Assembly: GCA_023484645.1 (NCBI GenBank)
Contig: JAMCZZ010000009.1
Location: forward strand, 1 to 13,751
Reading direction: 5' to 3'
Origin: Patescibacteria group bacterium
GTDB taxonomy: Bacteria; Patescibacteria; UBA1384; XYA2-FULL-43-10; 1-14-0-10-43-13
Length of the DNA stretch: 13,751 nucleotides
This document shows positions 5,332 to 13,605 of the stretch, piece after piece. Under the pieces are notes generated by a model that had not been told where the DNA came from, did no database searches, and saw only the letters and a list, made by a program, of their open reading frames with translations. Positions within the stretch are counted from its first letter, which is position 1, and each line of letters opens with the position of its first letter. A program made the position numbers and the translations under genes.

Positions 5332-6009
5332 TTATGCGACTTTTCCGTCTTTTAATTTGATGATATTCTTGCAAGCCTCAGCAACTTCAGTATTATGAGT
5401 AACTATTAGAAAAGTCTGTTTGTTTTCTTTGTTCAATTTTTTTAGCATATCAATAATCTCTAATGAGGTTTTGCTATCAAGTTCCCCTGTTGGCTCATCA
5501 GCCAAGATTACAGTCGGATTATTCATTAGAGCCCGTGCAATCGCCACTCTTTGCTGCTGTCCGCCCGAAAGTTCGTTTGGATTATGATTCATCCGATCTT
5601 TAAGACCTACAAGCTGGAGCAATTCAACTGCTCTGCTTTTTCTTTCCTGCATTTTCATTCCGCCGTATTTTCCAGCCAAAACAACATTTTCCAATGCCGT
5701 TAAGGTTGGAATCAAATTAAAACCCTGGAAAATGAAACCAATTTTTTGCGCCCTCAGTTTGTAAGCGATTTTATCCTTCAATTTGCTAACATTGATACCA
5801 TCAATAGTAATCTGGCCTTCATCCGGACGATCCAATAGACCTAGAATATGCATCAATGTCGACTTACCACAACCGGAAGGGCCAACAATCGCCGAAAAGT
5901 CCCCTTTGTTTACTACAATATCAATACCGTCCAATGCTTTAACTGTATTTGTCTTGGACATTTTGTAAGATTTTTTCAATCCCTTCGCTTCTATAATTGC
6001 TTTATTCAT
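5332..6009 (-). CDS. ABC transporter ATP-binding protein, MacB/LolD class
   Basis: A 225-residue cytoplasmic ATPase that would power the adjacent FtsX-type permease. Complete nucleotide-binding domain: Walker [10 protein letters not shown] (43-51), Q-loop Gln95 in [16 protein letters not shown], signature LSGGQQQR (147-154), Walker B VILADE (167-172) with D-loop, and H-loop His205 in VTHN. Length and the [13 protein letters not shown] segment are typical of the MacB/LolD/FtsE group, mechanotransmission or efflux transporters rather than importers. AAGG precedes the ATG by a few bases. It follows the permease gene with a 40-base gap that contains a short AT-rich repeat. Substrate is not deducible: peptides, lipoproteins or drugs are all handled by this group. 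Confidence 0.95.
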   Translation of the reverse strand: MNKAIIEAKGLKKSYKMSKTNTVKALDGIDIVVNKGDFSAIVGPSGCGKSTLMHILGLLDRPDEGQITIDGINVSKLKDKIAYKLRAQKIGFIFQGFNLIPTLTALENVVLAGKYGGMKMQERKSRAVELLQLVGLKDRMNHNPNELSGGQQQRVAIARALMNNPTVILADEPTGELDSKTSLEIIDMLKKLNKENKQTFLIVTHNTEVAEACKNIIKLKDGKVA

Positions 6010-6016
6010 TTTTAAC

Positions 6017-6048
6017 CTTAATACTTAATACTAAATACTTGATACTAA
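6017..6048. repeat. AT-rich tandem-like repeat between ABC genes
   Basis: The gap holds alternating copies of TACTTAATACTAA / TACTTGATACTAA (about 13-14 bases each). Similar TAGTATCAAGTATT runs are, from memory, common between genes in CPR genomes. It may be an mRNA spacer; no function is shown. Confidence 0.5.
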
Positions 6049-6049
6049 C

Positions 6050-7333
6050 TTAAAGCTCTCGTATCGCTTCCACTACTCTAAGTTTTGAAGCCCGCATTGC
6101 CGGAATAATGCCGGCAATGATACCGATTACAAACGAGAAAATAACCACTTCAACCAAGAATGCTGGTTCGATTAAAAATATTTCCGCGCCTTTGCTTGCC
6201 ATTTTTGAATTTATAATTGAGATAGCCAGCACTCCTATCCCCATCCCAACAAGACCGCCAATCAAACTAATTATTCCTGCTTCTAAAGTATATTCTAAAG
6301 AAATCGATTTACCTGAAGCGCCAATTGCTTTTTTAATCCCGATTTCTTTAGTTCTCTCGGAAATCGACATTATCATTGTATTGGTTATGGAAAAGATACC
6401 AACGATTAAAGCAAGCATGGCTGCGCCAAAAATAATAGCGTTCATCGTTGCTGAGGCCTTATCGATCGTCTCCCCCATTTTCTTAGGTGACAAAACTACA
6501 ACTTCGTCTTTGTATTGATCCTTAATTCGAGCAACTACTGCTTCAGGATCTGATCCTTCTTTCCACGAAACAGACGCTCCAGTGGAAACATCTTCAACTT
6601 TAAATGCTTTAACTTGCAAAACTTGATTTCTTGTCTCGGGGGAAAGCTTAGCTAATTCTGTATCAGAAATATTGGCTGCTTCTGACGCCCGATCTTTAAG
6701 TGATTTCAAGAATGGATTAGAATTAATATACATTTCTCTCGCCATCGGCAACTTCATAAAGACGTAACTATCAGGACCAGTCATGGTCTTTTCAAGAATA
6801 CCGGTAATCTTAAACTCTCTACCACGTATCTTTACTGTATCGCCTACTTTCCATTTTTTATCCAAAGCAATAGTCGAACCGATTGATATTTCATTATCGG
6901 CGCTATCTTTGTCGATCAGCTTACCTTCTTTCATATCCAAAGTTTCCCAGTTTTTATTCTTAAAATTTGAATTTGTATCAAGCGAATAAATTGTTGGTGG
7001 TGTGCTCATGCCCAGAGAGACTGGTTCGTCCGGATTGGGCTCGTCGACCGCCAGGCTGACTGATCCTTCAACTGCCTCAACCCCATCAACTTTAGCAATC
7101 TTATTTAATGTATCGACTGGAAGCATCCCGCTCATTTGACCGGTAGCAAAATCAGTTCCTTTGGGCATAATTGTAATTTGCCCAGTGATATATTTCTTAC
7201 CGCCATCAATCATTTTGTTAAGTTTCAAAGCCATAGATCCCATTACTGTAAAAGCAAAAATACCAACGGCAATACCAGTTATAGTTAATAATGTCCTAAA
7301 TTTTCTTCGCCACATATTGCGTAAAATTTCCAT
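6050..7333 (-). CDS. ABC transporter permease, MacB/FtsX family
   Basis: A 427-residue membrane protein with the MacB fold: N-terminal cytoplasmic MEILRNMWRRKFRTLLT, first membrane helix about 15-36 (ITGIAVGIFAFTVMGSMA), a large extracytoplasmic MacB-type core (about 40-295, GQITIMPKG and VDGVEAVEG segments), then three helices at about 299-322, 353-375 and 392-414, with the FtsX-type coupling segment SERTKEIGIKKAIGAS after the second helix. It partners with the ATPase encoded next. The start is the ATG at 7333: AAAGGAG lies seven bases upstream; the longer frame to 7444 overlaps the end of mutM and has no support. A promoter just inside the 3' end of mutM suggests the exporter pair is transcribed independently. 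Confidence 0.93.
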   Translation of the reverse strand: MEILRNMWRRKFRTLLTITGIAVGIFAFTVMGSMALKLNKMIDGGKKYITGQITIMPKGTDFATGQMSGMLPVDTLNKIAKVDGVEAVEGSVSLAVDEPNPDEPVSLGMSTPPTIYSLDTNSNFKNKNWETLDMKEGKLIDKDSADNEISIGSTIALDKKWKVGDTVKIRGREFKITGILEKTMTGPDSYVFMKLPMAREMYINSNPFLKSLKDRASEAANISDTELAKLSPETRNQVLQVKAFKVEDVSTGASVSWKEGSDPEAVVARIKDQYKDEVVVLSPKKMGETIDKASATMNAIIFGAAMLALIVGIFSITNTMIMSISERTKEIGIKKAIGASGKSISLEYTLEAGIISLIGGLVGMGIGVLAISIINSKMASKGAEIFLIEPAFLVEVVIFSFVIGIIAGIIPAMRASKLRVVEAIREL

Positions 7334-7371
7334 ATAAACTCCTTTTGAGCGATTGTGAATATTGCCAATTA

Positions 7372-7400
7372 ATTTTAGCACCGATAAAAAAACTTGTCTA
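7372..7400 (-). promoter_or_regulatory. Promoter of the ABC exporter pair
   Basis: TAGACA (7395-7400), exact 17-base spacer, TAAAAT (7372-7377), each 5 of 6 matches to consensus, on the minus strand just after the mutM stop. The predicted start is near 7365, leaving about 30 bases with AAAGGAG before the permease ATG. Confidence 0.65.
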
Positions 7401-7403
7401 TTG

Positions 7404-8291
7404 TTATTTCTGGCAATTTGAACAGAAATGTGTTCCCCTGCCACCTAGAGTGATTCGCTTCACTACTCCGTTACATCCATTTCTCTTGCAAGATTGGCCT
7501 GTTTTTCTGTAAACCATAGTATGCTCGTTCATCGTCCCCTGGTTGCCAAAGGCATCGACATATGTATCTTCCGATGAACCGCCATATTTAAGACCAAGTT
7601 CTAAAGCTTTAATGATTGATTCCCTGATTTTTTTCCATCCCGACAATTGAATGTCTTTCACTGCTCTGGTTGGTAGAATCCCAGCATAAAATAGCGCTTC
7701 ATCAACATAAATATTTCCGACGCCGGCAATTATCTCTTGATCGGTAATAAATTGCTTGATTTTCCGGTTGGGGATTTTAGAAGCTTTTTTGATTAAATAT
7801 TCAACCGTAAACTCATTTGAAAATGGTTCCGGCCCAAGTTTTTTGAGCTCTTTTTCATTTTGTACATCACTTGAACCATAGAGCTTCAAATATCCAAAAC
7901 GTCTCAAGTCATTAAAGAATAGAGCTGAATCATCATCAAAGTGAAAAATTGCTCTAGTGTAAGCATTTGGCAGTTTGGCAACCCAATCAGGGCTAGGATG
8001 CCCGCCTGCAATCCTGCCCTTCTTTAGGCAAAACTCAGTTCCACCGGCACAAGCTTCCCAGATCAATTGTCCTGTCATTTTTAAATGTATAAGAATCGAT
8101 TTGTTATTATCTAAACCAAAAATAAGTACCTTGGCCCGACGATCGATACTTTTTATAGTTGAGTTTTCAACATCTTCCGGTTTAAATTGAACAACCTTTG
8201 GATCTTTTGATTTAAACTTAATAATTTTTTTACCAACGATTGTTTTCTGCAAACCAAGACGAATGGTTTCCACCTCGGGAAGTTCAGGCAT
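7404..8291 (-). CDS. mutM: Formamidopyrimidine-DNA glycosylase (Fpg/MutM)
   Basis: Base-excision repair enzyme removing 8-oxoguanine and FaPy lesions and cutting the abasic strand. The start giving MPELPEVET is required, as Pro2 is the catalytic nucleophile after Met removal, with Glu3; GGGGGC lies upstream. Other motifs: RRAKVLIF with Lys54 (51-58), IHLKMTGQL (68-76), FFNDLRRFGYLKL (125-137), GVGNIYVDEALF (190-201), and a C-terminal zinc finger C268-x4-C273 ... C290-x2-C293 including GGRGTHFC. At 295 residues it is longer than the usual 270 or so, because of an extra segment at about 79-104 (CAGGTEFCLKKGRIAGGHPS), located between the KMTGQL strand and the strand leading to the RRFG motif. 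Its start overlaps the HAD stop by eight bases (ATGCCTGA), so the two are coupled. Confidence 0.96.
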   Translation of the reverse strand: MPELPEVETIRLGLQKTIVGKKIIKFKSKDPKVVQFKPEDVENSTIKSIDRRAKVLIFGLDNNKSILIHLKMTGQLIWEACAGGTEFCLKKGRIAGGHPSPDWVAKLPNAYTRAIFHFDDDSALFFNDLRRFGYLKLYGSSDVQNEKELKKLGPEPFSNEFTVEYLIKKASKIPNRKIKQFITDQEIIAGVGNIYVDEALFYAGILPTRAVKDIQLSGWKKIRESIIKALELGLKYGGSSEDTYVDAFGNQGTMNEHTMVYRKTGQSCKRNGCNGVVKRITLGGRGTHFCSNCQK

Positions 8292-8925
8292 ATTTGCCCC
8301 CAATCAAAAACGGTATTGCTTCTTTAAAATTAACGACGGAAACACCGCTGTAAGGGGATGGCTTTTCCATTGAATCGAGCGGCTCTGCAGTTCTATTGAT
8401 TTCAATCGTATAACAAAGTTTGAAATCCTTTGAAATTTCAAATAAAGCGTCGCCTCTATCATCAATGACATAGAATCGCTCGTTGGGCTTTACAAGAGTT
8501 TTTAAGAAAATCCACTTTTGTTCTTCGCAGTAATAAATATTATCAAAATATTTAGTAATACCTGACGCCTCAACTTTTCTCTTTTGAAAATCTGTATCTC
8601 CAAGCGTCAGTAGATCAACTTCAAATTTTTTTCTATCCAAAGATTTGAGAAAGCTTACCGAATCTTTGAAAAGATGTTCCGGTGCATCCAAATAAAGACT
8701 CTCAATTATAGCCGCCGTTGCTTTGGTATTAAAACTTTTAATTTTTAAAAGTTCCTCTAAATGGTTGGTTGGAGAATAGTTGTAATTAGATGTAGCTTTT
8801 TTATATGCAGCCAAGACCTCTTCCTTTGAAAAACCTTGACTTTGCAGAACTTCAAATAAATCTTTTTTTAGAAATCTTGTGTCATACAGAGTATTATCGA
8901 AATCAATAAAAATTTTAGTCTTCAT
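8284..8925 (-). CDS. HAD-superfamily hydrolase
   Basis: A 213-residue cytoplasmic phosphohydrolase-like protein. Motif I is FIDFDNTLYDT: nucleophile Asp8, general acid Asp10, Thr12. A helical cap follows (about 15-85). Motif II is LLTLGD (105-110, Thr107), a candidate motif III Lys is in QKWIFLKTLVK (136-146), and motif IV is FYVIDDRGD (151-159, Asp155/Asp156). This is the HAD subfamily I layout (phosphoglycolate phosphatase-like or nucleotidase-like); substrate unknown. AAGGAAG lies about six bases before the ATG, and a promoter with a perfect TATAAT lies upstream. It ends in TGA inside the mutM start. In this context a role in clearing damaged or modified phosphorylated metabolites is possible, but not shown. 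Confidence 0.9.
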   Translation of the reverse strand: MKTKIFIDFDNTLYDTRFLKKDLFEVLQSQGFSKEEVLAAYKKATSNYNYSPTNHLEELLKIKSFNTKATAAIIESLYLDAPEHLFKDSVSFLKSLDRKKFEVDLLTLGDTDFQKRKVEASGITKYFDNIYYCEEQKWIFLKTLVKPNERFYVIDDRGDALFEISKDFKLCYTIEINRTAEPLDSMEKPSPYSGVSVVNFKEAIPFLIGGKYA

Positions 8926-8951
8926 AAAAACTTCCTTATAAAATCACTAAA

Positions 8952-8980
8952 ATTATAACCGTTTAAAGCACCAAGCGCAA
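8952..8980 (-). promoter_or_regulatory. Promoter of HAD-mutM
   Basis: Perfect TATAAT (8952-8957) with TTGCGC (8975-8980) 17 bases upstream on the minus strand, about 27 bases before the HAD ATG. The weak -35 abuts the -35 of the divergent plus-strand promoter, so one regulator could act on both. Confidence 0.6.
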
Positions 8981-8982
8981 AT

Positions 8983-9009
8983 TTGACAAAATATAGAGCA
9001 TCATATAAT
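8983..9009 (+). promoter_or_regulatory. Candidate divergent promoter toward the PadR gene
   Basis: Consensus TTGACA (8983-8988) with TATAAT (9004-9009) only 15 bases away, or TAATAT (9006-9011) at 17. Direct repeats GCATC (8998-9002 and 9017-9021) flank the -10. It would give a leader of about 130 bases. A second TATAAT at 9074-9079 lacks a -35. Confidence 0.45.
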
Positions 9010-9022
9010 ATAAATGTGCATC

Positions 9023-9128
9023 GAAAGACGAGGGGTCTTTCAAGATAAAAAATAAAATATAAAAAATAAAAATTATAATGTAAAAATGGTTCAAAGTGAT
9101 TTTGCATTTTTATTTTTGATTTTTTAAT
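9023..9128. repeat. Hairpin plus A/T-rich repeat in the PadR leader
   Basis: A stem GAAAGAC / GTCTTTC with loop GAGGG (9023-9041) is followed by A-rich then T-rich sequence (ATAAAAAATAAAATAT..., 9044-9128). No T-run follows the stem on either strand, so it is not a terminator. From memory such hairpin and AT-rich combinations recur between CPR genes; a dispersed repeat is likely. The minus-strand open frame through it (8922-9107) is low-complexity and rejected. Confidence 0.45.
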
Positions 9129-9143
9129 TTGAACGGAGTGAAT

Positions 9144-9488
9144 GTGGATTTGACTTCAGAAGGTTATTGGAGAAAACTGATCAATCAGGGATTAATTAGG
9201 TTTTTTCTTCTTAAGGTCTTGTACAAAGACAAAGAAAGCTATGGTTATCGAATTGTAAAACGGATTGAAGAACTTTCAGAAAAAACCTGTCGACCGACCG
9301 AATCAACCATCTATCCAGCCCTAGATCAACTTGAAAAAGAAGGTTACGCAGTTTCAAATGAAATTTCAGTCGGATCAAGAATCAGAAAAATGTATACCTT
9401 GACTGAAAAGGGTAGAAGCGCCCATCGCGCTGCAGCAAAATCCTACGGCGAGATAATACCTCTGCTTCGAGAAGCAATAATGCTGTAG
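9144..9488 (+). CDS. PadR-family transcriptional regulator
   Basis: A 114-residue winged-helix DNA-binding protein. The family pattern is clear: IRFFLLKVLYKDKESYGYRI (18-37, helix 1-2), RPTESTIYPALDQLEKEGYA (50-69, recognition helix and wing start), and RKMYTLTEKGR (81-91, wing and following helix). The tail to residue 114 would form the dimerisation helix. The start chosen is GTG at 9144 with GGAG five bases before it; a TTG at 9129 has no ribosome binding site. It is the only large plus-strand gene here, divergent from HAD-mutM and near an ABC exporter. PadR proteins often repress adjacent efflux or stress genes and themselves and respond to small molecules, so the exporter or the shared intergenic region is the natural target; this is inference. 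Confidence 0.9.
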   Translation: MDLTSEGYWRKLINQGLIRFFLLKVLYKDKESYGYRIVKRIEELSEKTCRPTESTIYPALDQLEKEGYAVSNEISVGSRIRKMYTLTEKGRSAHRAAAKSYGEIIPLLREAIML

Positions 9489-9515
9489 GCTAGTATTCAG
9501 ATTACAGCATATACT

Positions 9516-9531
9516 TGCCTGCCGGCAGGCA
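9516..9531. repeat. Palindrome TGCCTGCCGGCAGGCA
   Basis: A perfect 16-base palindrome between PadR and the micropeptide gene. The same core (CCTGCCGGCAGG) is, from memory, a very common dispersed repeat in CPR genomes. The T-run needed for an intrinsic terminator is absent. Confidence 0.75.
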
Positions 9532-9556
9532 GGGATGACAGCATAATCAAAAAATG

Positions 9557-9584
9557 TTAAACTAATATCTGTTATCTGTATACT
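9557..9584 (+). promoter_or_regulatory. Candidate promoter of the Cys micropeptide
   Basis: A good -10 TATACT (9579-9584) with a weak TTAAAC (9557-9562) 16 bases upstream. The predicted start near 9591 leaves a short leader containing only the ribosome binding site AAAGGAG. Confidence 0.5.
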
Positions 9585-9602
9585 AATCACAAAGGAGAAC
9601 AT

Positions 9603-9656
9603 ATGATCGATCCAAATGGTGGATGTGGCGGCTGCACTGGTTGCGGCGTTTGCTAA
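9603..9656 (+). CDS. 17-aa Gly/Cys micropeptide, CxxCxxCxxC
   Basis: ATG at 9603 to TAA at 9654 encodes MIDPNGGCGGCTGCGVC. Four Cys at 8, 11, 14 and 17 are spaced exactly C-x2-C-x2-C-x2-C, ending on Cys. The gene has a near-perfect ribosome binding site (AAAGGAG, five bases before ATG), a plausible promoter and an intrinsic terminator starting 10-15 bases after the stop, so it is a complete, self-contained monocistronic unit. The spacing resembles the cluster-binding run of ferredoxins, and the length suits a metal chelator, metal-cluster ligand or precursor of a modified peptide. I do not recognise a family. No modifying enzyme gene is adjacent. It faces the rRNA genes tail to tail and follows the PadR gene by 114 bases. 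Confidence 0.7.
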   Translation: MIDPNGGCGGCTGCGVC

Positions 9657-9665
9657 GTCCAATAC

Positions 9666-9704
9666 AAAAAATCACCCTGAGTAAAATCAAAGGGTGATTT
9701 TTTT
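9666..9704. terminator. Bidirectional terminator between micropeptide and 5S rRNA
   Basis: Stem ATCACCCT / AGGGTGAT (9671-9698) with a 12-base loop. On the plus strand it is followed by seven T, on the minus strand by TTTTT (9666-9670). It ends the micropeptide transcript and, from the other side, the 23S-5S transcript. Confidence 0.9.
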
Positions 9705-9728
9705 ATAGAAAAATAGTCTTAGTACAAA

Positions 9729-9871
9729 AAAAATAGCTTTGTGTTGGCGGCGTTCTACTCTCCCGGGACTCGAGGTCCGAGTACCATCGACGCTGAAGTG
9801 CTTAACTTCTCTGTTCGGAATGGAAAGAGGTGTACCCACTTCGCCATAACCACCAACACAAAACTATTTTT
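9729..9871 (-). other. 5S rRNA processing stem
   Basis: Arms 9729-9747 and 9853-9871 pair over 19 bp (one G·T), closing 5S helix I and extending about 12 bp beyond the mature ends. This is the expected substrate for ribonuclease processing of 5S precursor. Confidence 0.75.
9741..9859 (-). rRNA. rrf: 5S ribosomal RNA
   Basis: A 119-base gene on the minus strand. Mature ends are set by helix I, GTGTTGG at the 5' end and CCAACAC at the 3' end. Conserved internal blocks include the loop region CCATTCCGAACAGAGAAG and the GATGGTACT segment. It lies downstream of 23S, in the usual order, and is followed by the bidirectional terminator. Confidence 0.96.
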
Positions 9872-9957
9872 ACAAAAAGCAAATAATTTGCTTCCACACA
9901 GGATGAGGCTTAATAATAAAACCCCACCCACATTTGAAAACAAGATTGAGCTAGATC

Positions 9958-10008
9958 CGATGCACCAGCATCGCCCTGAGCGAGCTGCCTTGCGGCGAGT
10001 CGAAAGGG
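9958..10008. repeat. Two adjacent hairpins in the 23S-5S spacer
   Basis: CGATGC-ACCA-GCATCG (9958-9973) directly abuts an imperfect hairpin CCCTGAGCGAG ... CGAGTCGAAAGGG (9974-10008). The second resembles the widespread environmental-bacterial repeat CCCTGAGCGAGC...GAGTCGAAGGG. The rest of the spacer (9872-10050) shows only a small GCAAAT/ATTTGC stem and no tRNA. Confidence 0.6.
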
Positions 10009-10084
10009 TCGAAGCCAATAACACGGTATCATAAACGCTCGAAGGATACTGGAATAACCCAGTAATCACTAGTCAAGAAATATT

Positions 10085-12939
<2,855 letters not shown>

Positions 12940-12971
12940 TCCAGAGGTCGAATAGTGAAGGCAAAAACCAC

Positions 12972-12987
12972 TCCGCCAGCTGGCGGA
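12972..12987. repeat. Palindrome TCCGCCAGCTGGCGGA
   Basis: A perfect 16-base palindrome inside the 23S leader, between the processing stem and the mature 5' end. It matches 14 of 16 bases of the copy at 13051-13066, with both differences compensatory. It is a known style of CPR dispersed repeat (memory-based). Confidence 0.75.
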
Positions 12988-13050
12988 TGGTATCTGCCCC
13001 ACTGTCCGACTTAGATTCTTGACTAGCAATTACTGGATTCCATCTCGCCA

Positions 13051-13066
13051 TCCGTCAGCTGACGGA
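13051..13066. repeat. Palindrome TCCGTCAGCTGACGGA
   Basis: Second copy of the same palindrome family, with C/G changed to T/A on opposite arms so the stem stays perfect. It lies just outside the processing stem arm. Confidence 0.75.
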
Positions 13067-13103
13067 GCCGGATGAAATATTAATTACTTGTTTTGAGAAA
13101 TTT

Positions 13104-13296
13104 TTTATATCGGAAGATATAAACCCTGTTAGATAAGCTTACGCCATCTAACTGGGTAAATTTGAAATTACACAAATATTATTGTTTAAGTTATATTTGC
13201 TCTTTACTCTGTTAACACTGCCTGGAGGCATAATTAACAGAGTTTACCCTGTTAAATGCAATAAATTGCTACGCCTTGGGGCGTATTTAACAGGGT
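13104..13296. repeat. Cluster of hairpins with a shared CTGTTA stem in the 23S leader
   Basis: Three hairpins: C 13123-13157 (ACCCTGTTAGAT / ATCTAACTGGGT, one mismatch), B 13206-13243 (ACTCTGTTAA / TTAACAGAGT, perfect, inner GCCT/AGGC stem), A 13246-13296 (ACCCTGTTAAAT / ATTTAACAGGGT, perfect, enclosing two small stems GCAAT/ATTGC and ACGCC/GGCGT, a three-way junction). A fourth stem, TTTATATC-GGAA-GATATAAA (13104-13123), abuts C. None has a T-run on the transcribed strand. No tRNA or ORF is seen here. Confidence 0.75.
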
Positions 13297-13452
13297 GAAT
13301 ATTTAATTGTTAAAGTACGGATAGAAACCAACTTACCAGGCCCTATCTAGTAATTAATTTCTAATTATTTTTAAATAATAAATTTGTAAATTTTAAATTG
13401 CCCCCTTTCCCTATCTCACAATTAACATCCTACCTTACATATTTAAGGCGAC

Positions 13453-13516
13453 AAAAAAATCCGCCGTAGCGGATAATAAGATAAAAATAAAATTTCCCCA
13501 TTTTTATCTTATCCGC
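13453..13516 (-). promoter_or_regulatory. Attenuator 3 in the 23S leader
   Basis: On the minus strand ATCCGC-TACG-GCGGAT followed by seven T (13453-13474) is an intrinsic terminator. Its left arm is also the end of a long competing hairpin: GCGGATAAGATAAAAAT (13500-13516) with ATTTTTATCTTATTATCCGC (13469-13488), 17 bp with a three-base bulge. Thus an antiterminator can replace the terminator. Alternatively, the promoter and terminator delimit a small RNA of about 115 bases. Confidence 0.7.
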
Positions 13517-13550
13517 TTGTCCCCCTCTCATTTGTGTAGTGGTTTAGCAT
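13509..13550 (-). CDS. Possible leader ORF in attenuator 3 (13 aa)
   Basis: ATG at 13548-13550 to TAA at 13509-13511 would encode MLNHYTNERGTSG, with its stop inside the left arm of the antiterminator, as in attenuators 1 and 2. There is no ribosome binding site and no codon bias, and translating an rRNA leader would be unusual, so this may be chance. Confidence 0.25.
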   Translation of the reverse strand: MLNHYTNERGTSG

Positions 13551-13576
13551 AGATCTTAAACAGACTTACCAAAAAC

Positions 13577-13605
13577 ATATTATCTAATAAATTTTGCGAT
13601 GTCAA
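13577..13605 (-). promoter_or_regulatory. Consensus promoter upstream of 23S-5S
   Basis: Perfect TTGACA (13600-13605), exact 17-base spacer, TAATAT (13577-13582) on the minus strand. It is the best candidate for independent transcription of the 23S-5S genes, starting near 13570, about 630 bases before mature 23S. Confidence 0.7.

Noticed and set aside
7334..7444. Longer start for the permease (464 aa)
   Set aside because: Overlaps the mutM 3' end and the permease promoter; the ATG at 7333 has AAAGGAG and begins the normal family N-terminus.
8922..9107. 61-aa minus-strand open frame
   Set aside because: Runs through the HAD promoter and an AT-rich repeat; composition is Phe/Tyr/Leu low complexity and there is no ribosome binding site.
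13197..13206. boxA-like TGCTCTTTA antitermination motif
   Set aside because: It is on the plus strand, opposite to rRNA transcription, and partly coincides with a hairpin arm.
12940..13450. Spacer tRNA genes (Ile/Ala)
   Set aside because: No GTTCRANNC T-loop with the matching acceptor and anticodon stems was found on either strand.
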